The notes beneath the pieces were generated by a model, which saw nothing but the letters and a program-made list of their open reading frames with translations, did not search any database and was not told where the DNA came from. The translations under genes were made by a program, and so were the position numbers. A stretch of DNA of 64,000 bases from Gracilinema caldarium DSM 7334 (GTDB taxonomy: Bacteria; Spirochaetota; Spirochaetia; Treponematales; Breznakiellaceae): positions 2,170,001 through 2,234,000 of the forward strand of contig NC_015732.1 of NCBI RefSeq assembly GCF_000219725.1, written 5' to 3'. Shown here piece by piece: positions 45,106 to 53,121 of the stretch; position 1 is the first letter of the stretch; every line of letters starts with the position of its first letter.

Positions 45106-46351
45106 ATTGATGCAAATTATTGCGCCCATACTAAGAGGTCTCTATCTGCATGCGACAGGACAAAGTGTGGTGGTTTTACCCGGAAATACACTGGTAGAAA
45201 CAGAATGTCATATTGATGTGCGGCCAGCTATGCAGGGTGAAGATATACATGAAGAGATGGCAGCAAAAATCGCCTCAGAAACATGTAAATCCTGGATTTT
45301 TGAACACAGTCCTTCCGGTGTGGATGCACTTCAAACACATGGAATATCACAACAATTGCCTTCATGTATACAGGTACAAACTACTTCGAATATATACACC
45401 TTCTGGGTAGACTGGGACTTGGATCGTTGCAGGGATCGGATACAGCGTCTCGACACACAACCACTTGAGATTTCATCTCAAACAAAGTCCATGTCAAGCT
45501 ATGAACAATTATTCCAGAGTCGTATTCGGATTGCAGAAAGGAAAGTTGCCCTGATAACCGGTGGTGCCCAGGGATTTGGAGAGGAACTTGTTCAAGGGCT
45601 CGTCGGTGCAGGAGCTTTAGTCTTTATTGCAGATTTGAATTATAATGGTGCCCAGACTTTGGCAAATCGACTCAATACCCACTATGGCAGAACCGTAGCC
45701 CTACCAGTTGCCTGTAATGTGGCCGAGGAGACCTCTGTTCAGGAAATGGTTGCCCACATTGTAGAACAAGCTGGTGGCCTCGATATTTGTGTAAGTAACG
45801 CCGGTATTCTGAAAGCGGGGAGTGTTTTAGATCAGGAACTTGCCGCATTTAAGCTGGTGACCGATGTTAATTATACAGCTTTTTTTCTGGTAACTAAATA
45901 TGTGGCTCAGGTAATGCGATGCCAGGCATTAACAGCCCCAGAGTGGTATACAGATATTATTCAGATTAATTCCAAATCCGGTTTAGAAGGTTCAAATAAG
46001 AATGGAGCCTATGCGGGAAGTAAATTTGGCGGCATCGGCCTAGTACAAAGTTTTGCTATGGAACTGGTGGAATATAACATTAAGGTAAATGCCATTTGTC
46101 CCGGTAATTTTTTTGATGGCCCCCTCTGGTCAGATCCACAGAAGGGTCTCTTTGTTCAATATCTTCAGACAGGTAAGGTCCTGGGAGCCAAAACAGTCAC
46201 CGATGTTCGTGCTTTTTATGAGGCCAAAATACCTATGAAACGGGGTTGTACCGGGCCTGATGTACTCCGGGCTCTTTTTTACATTATTGAACAGGTTTAT
46301 GAAACCGGCCAGGCAGTCCCAGTAACTGGCGGCCAGGTCATGCTTCATTAG
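45098..46351 (+). CDS. SDR-family NAD(P)-dependent dehydrogenase with N-terminal extra domain
   Basis: 417 aa, about 160 longer than a classical SDR. Residues about 1-145 match no domain I recognise. From residue about 148 the Rossmann fold is clear: VALITGGAQGFGEELVQGL, an Asp at the end of strand 2 (FIADLNYN) that favours NAD, CVSNAGI, and the active site NSKSGLEGSNKNGAYAGSK (Ser, Tyr-x-x-x-Lys). The family includes sorbitol-6-phosphate 2-dehydrogenases. GGAGG (45084-45088) precedes ATG 45098; it overlaps the PHP stop by 8 bases. Confidence 0.85.
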   Translation: MNRLMQIIAPILRGLYLHATGQSVVVLPGNTLVETECHIDVRPAMQGEDIHEEMAAKIASETCKSWIFEHSPSGVDALQTHGISQQLPSCIQVQTTSNIYTFWVDWDLDRCRDRIQRLDTQPLEISSQTKSMSSYEQLFQSRIRIAERKVALITGGAQGFGEELVQGLVGAGALVFIADLNYNGAQTLANRLNTHYGRTVALPVACNVAEETSVQEMVAHIVEQAGGLDICVSNAGILKAGSVLDQELAAFKLVTDVNYTAFFLVTKYVAQVMRCQALTAPEWYTDIIQINSKSGLEGSNKNGAYAGSKFGGIGLVQSFAMELVEYNIKVNAICPGNFFDGPLWSDPQKGLFVQYLQTGKVLGAKTVTDVRAFYEAKIPMKRGCTGPDVLRALFYIIEQVYETGQAVPVTGGQVMLH

Positions 46352-46361
46352 GAGGTACGTT

Positions 46362-47873
46362 ATGGAGTATGCCATTGCGGTGATTGATATAGGAATGACT
46401 AACAAAAAGGTAGCTATTTACGATGAACAATTGCATCAGCTCGAGGCCCATTACCGTACCTTTGATCCAGTACCGGTAAACAATTGCCAGACCCATGACC
46501 TGGCCGCCATCGAAGATTGGTTCATCACTGAATTACAACATGCTGCCGCCAAATATCCTATCAGAGCAATTGCTATAACGACCCATGGGGCTACCTTTGT
46601 TTGTGTAGGCCCTGATGGTAAACCGTCGGTTCCCTGTGTCTATTATACCCATGAACCGGGAGAAGCCTTTCATCAAGAATTTTATGCCCGATTCGGAATG
46701 CCAGAAGAGCTCCAGGCAAAAACGGGGACTCCCTATTTCAAAGCCCTCATAAATCCAGCAAAGGGTATCTTTTTTGCCCAAAAACAGTTTCCTGAAGCAT
46801 TTCAAAATACAGTTTATATCCTGAACTATCCCCAGTACTGGGGGTATAGGTTTACTGGCGTCGTTGGTGCAGAAAACACCTATGTGGGTTGTCATACTTA
46901 CCTATGGGACTGGACAAAAGCTGCCTGGTCCAGTGTAGCTCAAGGGTTAGGCATCACCAGCCTATTGCCTCGGGAACTTAAGCATTCCTGGGATATACTG
47001 GGAACCATTACCCCAGAGATTGCTCGAAAAACAGGGCTTTCAACAAAAACCATAGTCACCATGGGTATCCATGATTCTAATGCATCCTTGCTTCCCCATT
47101 TTGCAAAAAAAGGACGACAAGGATTTGTTCTTAATTCTACTGGCACCTGGTGTGTTATCATGAATCCGGTCACCAGTTATGGATTTAACGAAGAGGAACT
47201 AGGAAAGGTAGTTTTTTTTAACCAGTCAGCCTTTGGAACTCCGGTAAAAACAGCCATATTTCTTGGTGGCTATGAATTTGAAACCTGGTTAAAAGTACTG
47301 CAGGAATTACATCAACGGCAGGATATACCACCCTACCGACAAAAACTGTATCAGACGTTGCTTGCCCGAAAAGACACCTTTCTACTTCCAGAACTCACTG
47401 CTGGTTCAGGACAATTTCCAGGGTCCCACCCTCGGGTTATTGAAAAGGGAAAAGCCTATCACTACGGGGATATTCTAACCGGTACAGCAATTCCACCCTG
47501 TTTTAGTGATTATGAACGGGGGATAGCAGTGCTCAGGATTTCCCTGGTTATGCAGACTCTGACCGCGCTGGATCGGACAGGCATGTACAAAGGTCAGGAA
47601 ATCTTCACTGAAGGGGGGTTCCGTAAAAATGAAGCTTACAATGTTATGCTTTCAGCAGCTTTACCTGAAAATCCTTTAGCCCTTACTGATATTGCAGAGG
47701 CCACAGCCTTTGGAGCTGCTATGACCGCAAAGATGGCCCTAACCGACAAAAGTCTAGAGGCACTCAAGGACGACTTTACGGTACAGTATCAGGAGGTTCC
47801 CAAGACAGCACTTCCTGAGCTAGCGGATTACCGACAAGCCTGGATTCATCAAATTGAAGGAAACAAAGACTAA
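46362..47873 (+). CDS. FGGY-family carbohydrate kinase
   Basis: 503 aa sugar kinase with the actin-like ATPase fold: VIDIGMTNKKVAIYDEQ (phosphate 1), ITTHGATFVCVGPDG, the middle catalytic Asp in MGIHDSNASLLPHF, FVLNSTGTWCVIM (phosphate 2), and a C-terminal FTEGGFRKNEAYNVMLSAAL segment with EATAFGAAM. Closest in feel to rhamnulokinase/fuculokinase-type members. It phosphorylates a ketose or polyol in the cytoplasm. AGGAGG precedes the ATG. Confidence 0.9.
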   Translation: MEYAIAVIDIGMTNKKVAIYDEQLHQLEAHYRTFDPVPVNNCQTHDLAAIEDWFITELQHAAAKYPIRAIAITTHGATFVCVGPDGKPSVPCVYYTHEPGEAFHQEFYARFGMPEELQAKTGTPYFKALINPAKGIFFAQKQFPEAFQNTVYILNYPQYWGYRFTGVVGAENTYVGCHTYLWDWTKAAWSSVAQGLGITSLLPRELKHSWDILGTITPEIARKTGLSTKTIVTMGIHDSNASLLPHFAKKGRQGFVLNSTGTWCVIMNPVTSYGFNEEELGKVVFFNQSAFGTPVKTAIFLGGYEFETWLKVLQELHQRQDIPPYRQKLYQTLLARKDTFLLPELTAGSGQFPGSHPRVIEKGKAYHYGDILTGTAIPPCFSDYERGIAVLRISLVMQTLTALDRTGMYKGQEIFTEGGFRKNEAYNVMLSAALPENPLALTDIAEATAFGAAMTAKMALTDKSLEALKDDFTVQYQEVPKTALPELADYRQAWIHQIEGNKD

Positions 47874-47939
47874 GACATTAACTACAAGGGACTTAAAAGC
47901 TAAAGTTTTTTGAGGTCCCTACAATCCAAAGGAGGTACT

Positions 47940-49202
47940 ATGAAAACGAAGGCGGTTCGCCTTTACGGCGTTAACGATTTACGGCTGGATGAATTTGAAC
48001 TTCCTGCACTACAGGATGATGAAATTCTCGCCCGGGTTGCGTCTGATTCTATTTGTATGTCTACCCATAAGCTGGCAATGCAAGGTGAAAAACACAAACG
48101 GGTTCGGCATAACCTGACTATAAATCCAATAATTGTGGGACACGAATTTTGCGGCGTTATTGAAAAGGTTGGGAAAAAATGGGCAGGCAAATATAAGGAA
48201 GGATCTCAATTTGCAATTCAACCCGCCTTGAATTATCAGGGGACCCTTTGGGCACCGGGCTATTCCTATGAATATATCGGGGGAGATGCCACGTATATTA
48301 TAATCCCCAATGAGGTTATGGAAATGAATTGTCTTTTGGAATATAAGGCTGATAATTTTTACATGGGCTCCCTCTCAGAACCGGTGTCCTGTATTGTCGG
48401 CGCCTTTCATGCCCAATATCACACTAAACCCGGTTCCTATGTACATGAAATGGGCATAAAAGAAGGGGGAGCCCTTGCGCTTTTAGCAGGTGTCGGTCCT
48501 ATGGGATTAGGAGCGATCGACTATGCAATCCATAACAGCCGAAGACCCTCTCGGGTGGTAGTAACTGATATTGATGAATCCCGACTTGCACGGGCTGCAC
48601 AACTTCTCACAGTGGAAGAAGCAAACAAACAGGGGGTAGAACTCATCTATGTAAATACCAAAGACATAGCAGATCCCGTTGCGTACCTTAAAGAACTTAA
48701 TAAGGGTAAATTCTACGATGATGTTTTTGTATTCGCTCCTGTGAAACCTGTCGTAGAAATGGGAGACCGGCTTTTAGGACAAGATGGATGCTTGAATTTC
48801 TTTGCAGGTCCTACGGACCCAACCTTTTCTGCCATGCTTAATTTCTACAATGTCCACTACGAATCCCATCACCTCGTTGGAACCAGTGGTGGCAACACAG
48901 AGGATATGATTGAATCCCTTAACATGATGGCGGCGGGCATGCTAAATCCGGTTTTTATGATTACCCATGTAGGCGGCTTAAATGCTGTACCAGAGACAGT
49001 CATCAATCTTGATAAAATACCTGGCGGGAAGAAACTCATCTATACCCATAAGAAGCTGGATCTTGTCGCCATCAGCGACTTTGCCGAGCGGGGAAAATCG
49101 GATCCATTTTATGCTGAATTAGCAACAATTTGCGAACGGCACCATAATTTGTGGAGCAAAGAAGCAGAGGATTTCCTGCTCGCCCATGCCCCTGAAGTTT
49201 AG
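47940..49202 (+). CDS. zinc-binding dehydrogenase resembling L-sorbose-1-phosphate reductase
   Basis: 420 aa medium-chain dehydrogenase. GHEFCGVIEKVGKKWAG and SEPVSCIVGAFHA in the catalytic domain, and a Rossmann segment LALLAGVGPMGLGAIDYAIHN with an Asp at the end of strand 2 (VVVTDIDESR). The long N-terminal part without a structural-zinc Cys cluster and the C-terminal VGGLNAVPETVINLDKIPGGKKLIY agree with the SorE-like group (L-sorbose-1-phosphate reductase). ATG at 47940 follows AAAGGAGG. It is the last gene of the operon before the HD protein. Confidence 0.82.
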   Translation: MKTKAVRLYGVNDLRLDEFELPALQDDEILARVASDSICMSTHKLAMQGEKHKRVRHNLTINPIIVGHEFCGVIEKVGKKWAGKYKEGSQFAIQPALNYQGTLWAPGYSYEYIGGDATYIIIPNEVMEMNCLLEYKADNFYMGSLSEPVSCIVGAFHAQYHTKPGSYVHEMGIKEGGALALLAGVGPMGLGAIDYAIHNSRRPSRVVVTDIDESRLARAAQLLTVEEANKQGVELIYVNTKDIADPVAYLKELNKGKFYDDVFVFAPVKPVVEMGDRLLGQDGCLNFFAGPTDPTFSAMLNFYNVHYESHHLVGTSGGNTEDMIESLNMMAAGMLNPVFMITHVGGLNAVPETVINLDKIPGGKKLIYTHKKLDLVAISDFAERGKSDPFYAELATICERHHNLWSKEAEDFLLAHAPEV

Positions 49203-49208
49203 TATATT
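49203..49208 (+). promoter_or_regulatory. -10-like box before the HD gene
   Basis: TATATT, 6 bases before the HD ATG; the -35 is poor. Confidence 0.3.
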
Positions 49209-49214
49209 TACTAT

Positions 49215-50030
49215 ATGAAATCACCAAAAGAATTGGCCATGGATAAAAAGCTCCTGGCCACCGTAGAAGAATTAATCGGCAAAGGTATACCCCTTAAGGC
49301 TACCCAAATACTCCTTGAAGATGATGAAATTCACGCAATGCAGGAGTATGCCAATACAGTCTCTATAAAACGGCTAGGTTACAATGATCACGGCCCGGTC
49401 CACATGCGGACCGTAGCCCTGAATGCAACAATTATGATGGGCCTCTTAAAACAGGCCGGGATCCGAACCAGCCTCGAAGCAGAAGAAGCGGGAACCTTCG
49501 AAGAAAGCCTCGTAGCGGTCCTTCTGGCTTCTTTTCTCCATGATCTGGGAATGACTATTGGCAGGCAGGACCATGAACTCCACAGCTGTTACCTGGCCTA
49601 CCCCATCATCGATAGGATCTTACAGGTGCTCTATCCTCAGGACATACAAAAGCGGGTCGTAACCCGGTCCCTGGCAATCGAAGGTATTGTGGGCCATATG
49701 GCAGGCCGCAAAATCCATTCCTTGGAAGCGGGAATCATTCTCATTGCCGACGGCTGCGACATGGAAAAGGGCCGGGCCCGCATCCCCATGGCCTTAGCCC
49801 ACGAACCGCGGGTAGGAGACATTCACAAGTATTCAGCCAATTCTATTGAAACGGTAAAACTTACCGCAGGGACAGAAAAGCCCATCCGCATCGATGTAAC
49901 CATGTCTGCAGAGGTGGGCTTTTTCCAGGTCGAAGAGGTACTCCTCGGCAAAATTGCTTCCAGCACCGCCAAGGGCTTTGTAGAGCTCTACGCCTCAGTG
50001 GTGGGCGGAGAGCCAAAACGGTATTTGTAA
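49215..50030 (+). CDS. HD-domain phosphohydrolase
   Basis: 271 aa. HD motifs: NDHGPVHMRTVALNATIMM (first His near residue 58), LLASFLHDLGMTIGRQDHELHS (HD near residue 114), IVGHMAG and ADGCDMEKGRARI later. It should hydrolyse a phosphate ester or nucleotide with a dinuclear metal; the substrate is unknown. It starts 12 bases after the SorE-like stop, but without a Shine-Dalgarno sequence; an ATG at 49239 (MDKKLL) is an alternative. Codon use is more GC-rich than in the operon before it. Confidence 0.82.
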   Translation: MKSPKELAMDKKLLATVEELIGKGIPLKATQILLEDDEIHAMQEYANTVSIKRLGYNDHGPVHMRTVALNATIMMGLLKQAGIRTSLEAEEAGTFEESLVAVLLASFLHDLGMTIGRQDHELHSCYLAYPIIDRILQVLYPQDIQKRVVTRSLAIEGIVGHMAGRKIHSLEAGIILIADGCDMEKGRARIPMALAHEPRVGDIHKYSANSIETVKLTAGTEKPIRIDVTMSAEVGFFQVEEVLLGKIASSTAKGFVELYASVVGGEPKRYL

Positions 50031-50037
50031 GAAGGAC

Positions 50038-51024
50038 TTATTCAGCCAGGGCTTTAATAGCCTTATAAGCCTTCAGGTCCGTATACAGCTCACCCAGATA
50101 GGGGTTCCGTTTTGTCTTTATAACCTTATATATCATATAGATAAAGACTGCCACATTGCTCGCCAGCGACAGGGCTCCCCAGAAGGTATAGATTGCAGGG
50201 TTATAAGTTGAAACAACCATTGCTAAGCCCTGATCCTGAAACATGGGAAAAGTCTGTGCAAACATACACCAGATGGCTAAAGTAGCCGCCCGATGCTGTA
50301 ACCATGCACCCTTCCCTAAGGTAAAGGCACAAAGGGTAGCCGCAAGCAGGAGGGCAAAGCCGGCATACCAGGAATGGGTTGGCAGGCAGTTATATACATA
50401 GGTAAAGTTCCAGAGATCATAGGCAATAATCCAGAACCACAGCATATCAGGCCAGAGCATATCCCGGCTCTTATCTTGTTCAGTTTCCTTCCGGATCACA
50501 ATACCAAACCAGCCGGTAATGGTGATGATGTTCAGAATACCCGCGATGCCATTCATAAAATTCCAGGGGCCGCCCAGCACGCCGGTAACTTCCCCTTCGA
50601 TAGGACCTGAATTGGATCCAAAGAAACTCATCCCAACCTGAAAGTCCCGAGTGACTGCTTCGAGGATATTTATGGCCAGAATAAGCGCAGGGAGGGTGAG
50701 CACCCACTTCTTATCCCGAAGCCGCCATACCACGTTCCCTGAGGGATCTTTTTTTTCAACAAATCGGATGAGCCAGAAAATGATACTTCCAGCCGTAGCT
50801 GAATACACCTTTGCCAGGTGAAACCAGTCAGTATAGGTCTGTTCAGGGATGATAAATATCCAAACCAGAGTAAGAAGAATTGGCAGTATAAAAAAGCTAA
50901 AAAAACCAAACCATTTAAAGCGTCTAGAAACTTCATTAAACCCAAAGAGAGCAGCCAGCACTAAGAACCAGATGCCCCAAGCCGAAAATGTAGTTGCCCC
51001 TGCGGCGGTGTTAAAACTCCACAT
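50038..51024 (-). CDS. DUF5692 family membrane protein
   Basis: 328 aa with about nine hydrophobic segments. Motifs such as WNFMNGIAGILNIITITGW, DMLWPDMLWFWIIAYDLWNFTYVYNC and CMFAQTFPMFQDQG agree with my memory of DUF5692, a family with no known function. Convergent with the HD gene (7 bases apart). Conserved Trp/Asp-rich loops near the membrane could bind a small ligand. Confidence 0.65.
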   Translation of the reverse strand: MWSFNTAAGATTFSAWGIWFLVLAALFGFNEVSRRFKWFGFFSFFILPILLTLVWIFIIPEQTYTDWFHLAKVYSATAGSIIFWLIRFVEKKDPSGNVVWRLRDKKWVLTLPALILAINILEAVTRDFQVGMSFFGSNSGPIEGEVTGVLGGPWNFMNGIAGILNIITITGWFGIVIRKETEQDKSRDMLWPDMLWFWIIAYDLWNFTYVYNCLPTHSWYAGFALLLAATLCAFTLGKGAWLQHRAATLAIWCMFAQTFPMFQDQGLAMVVSTYNPAIYTFWGALSLASNVAVFIYMIYKVIKTKRNPYLGELYTDLKAYKAIKALAE

Positions 51025-51145
51025 ATCTCACTCCTGTATTTTTACATCCTTAAGCATTTTTTGTGCCCGGATGGTATGTAAACCTATAATATTTTATAGA
51101 TTAAATTTTCACTGTCAAGTGATGCTTTTCCCTCAAAGCCTATGC

Positions 51146-51151
51146 TATACT
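51146..51151 (+). promoter_or_regulatory. -10 box of the GH18-type lipoprotein gene
   Basis: TATACT, 6 bases before the ATG at 51158. No convincing -35. Confidence 0.45.
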
Positions 51152-51157
51152 GAGGAT

Positions 51158-52339
51158 ATGAAACAATATAAATGTATAAACAGTATATTGATGGGTCTTT
51201 TGGCTGTCATGGTACTTTTGTCCTGCGCATCTTCGCAAACATTGCCCGCTGCTAATCCGCCTCCAACGAACACCCTCGCCCCAGATCCGACTCATGATCC
51301 CACCCCGCCTCTGCAAGCAAGTCAAGTTTCGTCCGCCCCTATAGTGCAACCGGCACCAGCATCCCCACAGGAAGAGTTTCAGACAGTTCAGACAGAGCCG
51401 ATTCCGGTAAAACTCATCCGCGAAGAGCCCCCCATTTCTGGTAAACCTGAACCGGTCACCTTCCGGGAAATTTGGGGCTACGTGCAGGCTGGTGAAGAAT
51501 CGGCCCTGGATCTCGCCTGGCCTGTGTCGGATGTAGCCCTTTTTAGTGCAAGCATCAGCAGTACGGGGAAACTGAAGGGAATACCTAAACGAAGTAAGCT
51601 CTCCGGCTATACCGGCAAGGTACACCTTGTGGTAGCAGAACTGGGGAACTATGCCCTAACCCATTTCTGCCTGAATCCGGCCTATCCGGTGCGATCCAGT
51701 CTTATCACCCAGATTGCAGAGGCCGCACAAAACTTTGACGGTGTCCAGATCGATTTTGAAGCTGTACTCACCGATGACAAGGATAATTTTATCAGTTTTC
51801 TTCGCTCTATTAAAAGCCAAATAGGGAAAAAGACCCTCAGTATTGCCCTGCCAGCACGAACAAAAAAAGTGGCCGAAGCCTATAATTACGAACAAATTGC
51901 CCAGGTGGCTGACCGGATTATCATCATGGCCTATGACGAACATTGGAGCGGCAGTACCCCGGGCTCCGTAGCTTCTCTAACGTGGTGTGAAAAGGTAGCT
52001 GACTACGCCTTAAAAACCATTGGAAATAAAAAGCTTGTCATGGGCATACCCTTTTATGGCCGCGCCTGGGGCGAAATAAACCCATCTCGGGCCTATCGTT
52101 TTTCCAGTCTTTCTAAATTGATGGAAGAAAAGGGCATCCAGGAAACTTCCCGAGTCGATGGCAGTGTTTATTTTGAATATAGCGAATTGATAAAAGTTAA
52201 AGTCTTTTATGAAGACCATCGTTCTGTTCATCAGCGGGCAGAGCTCTATTATACCCAGGGTATTAATAATATCGCTTTTTGGCGCATCGGTCAGGAAGAT
52301 AGGACAATATGGAATTTTCTGCATGTGCAGAGTAAATAA
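51158..52339 (+). CDS. glycosyl hydrolase family 18-type lipoprotein
   Basis: 393 aa. Lipoprotein signal MGLLAVMVLLSCASSQ, then a Pro/Thr-rich linker (residues about 25-85), then a GH18 fold. The catalytic signature DxxxDxE is present in FDGVQIDFEAV, and MAYDEHW, VMGIPFYGRAWG and an INNIAFWRIGQED end (a C-terminal substrate-binding Trp) follow. Similar proteins (YaaH, chitinase-like) cut N-acetylglucosamine polymers or cortex peptidoglycan. It probably sits on the outer or inner membrane surface. A longer in-frame start at 50849 would overlap the DUF5692 gene and lacks a signal peptide, so the ATG at 51158 is preferred. Confidence 0.88.
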   Translation: MKQYKCINSILMGLLAVMVLLSCASSQTLPAANPPPTNTLAPDPTHDPTPPLQASQVSSAPIVQPAPASPQEEFQTVQTEPIPVKLIREEPPISGKPEPVTFREIWGYVQAGEESALDLAWPVSDVALFSASISSTGKLKGIPKRSKLSGYTGKVHLVVAELGNYALTHFCLNPAYPVRSSLITQIAEAAQNFDGVQIDFEAVLTDDKDNFISFLRSIKSQIGKKTLSIALPARTKKVAEAYNYEQIAQVADRIIIMAYDEHWSGSTPGSVASLTWCEKVADYALKTIGNKKLVMGIPFYGRAWGEINPSRAYRFSSLSKLMEEKGIQETSRVDGSVYFEYSELIKVKVFYEDHRSVHQRAELYYTQGINNIAFWRIGQEDRTIWNFLHVQSK

Positions 52340-52402
52340 AGCCCCACATACAACGATTTCAGGGTATGAAGTCCTAGCAATGTATTTCAGGTCCGAATGC
52401 AT

Positions 52403-52408
52403 TATACT
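52403..52408 (+). promoter_or_regulatory. -10 box of the AIM24 gene
   Basis: TATACT at 52403-52408, 32 bases before the ATG; -35 is weak (ATGTAT). Confidence 0.35.
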
Positions 52409-52440
52409 TTACTGTAAATTAATTATTAGGAGACAGATTG

Positions 52441-53121
52441 ATGAAATTTTCTATTGAACAGCGACCTGTATTCAGTGTACTGAGGCTTATTTTCGAGGCT
52501 GGGGAGCAGGTTCGGGCAGAAGCCGGGGCGATGATCAGCATGAGCGGCACCATGGAGCTTAAGGCAAAAACCAGCGGCAAGGGGGTATTCGGAACCCTTG
52601 GGGCTATGATGGGAGGCGAAAGCCTCTTTGCTTCTGAATATACTGCTGGGACCTCGGGAGACGAGTTAATCCTTGCCCCATCCTATCCTGGGGATATTCT
52701 GCACCTGCCCCTGCGGGACGAAACTATTTTTGCTCAAAGCGGTGCATACCTGGCAGGGTCTACCCATCTACAGCTATCTTCCCAGGGATCCCTTAAAGCT
52801 CTTGTTTCGGGTGAAGGGCTTTTCTTGCAAAAAATAAGCGGCTCTGGCGACTTGTGGCTCGCTTCCTATGGGGCTATCATCGAAAAACAACTGAATGCAG
52901 GGGACGAATATGTGGTAGACACGGGCAACATGGTTGCCTTTGATGCAAGCCTTAGCTACACCATTCAAACCGCATCCCGGGGACTTTTTTCTTCCATGGC
53001 TTCCGGTGAAGGCCTCGTCTGCCGTTTCCGAGGCCCAGGCCGCCTCTGGCTCCAGACCAGGAGCATCTCTGCACTAGCCCAGACCCTTAAGCCCTATTTC
53101 CCCAGCAGTTCAAACAGCTAA
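52441..53121 (+). CDS. AIM24 / TIGR00266 family protein
   Basis: 226 aa all-beta protein with repeated glycine-rich segments: AEAGAMISMSGTMELKAKT, FASEYTAGTSGDELILAP, GSGDLWLASYGAII, RFRGPGRLWLQTRS, the hallmarks of TIGR00266/AIM24. The biochemical role is unknown. ATG at 52441 follows AGGAG (52428-52432) by 8 bases; a TTG three bases earlier is possible. The end overlaps the convergent ATPase gene by 12 bases. Confidence 0.85.
   Translation: MKFSIEQRPVFSVLRLIFEAGEQVRAEAGAMISMSGTMELKAKTSGKGVFGTLGAMMGGESLFASEYTAGTSGDELILAPSYPGDILHLPLRDETIFAQSGAYLAGSTHLQLSSQGSLKALVSGEGLFLQKISGSGDLWLASYGAIIEKQLNAGDEYVVDTGNMVAFDASLSYTIQTASRGLFSSMASGEGLVCRFRGPGRLWLQTRSISALAQTLKPYFPSSSNS

Noticed and set aside
47889-47931. 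Weak GGGAC/GTCCC hairpin between the FGGY kinase and the SorE-like gene.
   Set aside because: Only 5 bp with a long loop and no T-run; it does not support a break in the operon.
50849-51157. 103-residue N-terminal extension of the GH18-type protein.
   Set aside because: It overlaps the opposite DUF5692 gene, has no ribosome-binding site, and would bury the lipoprotein signal.
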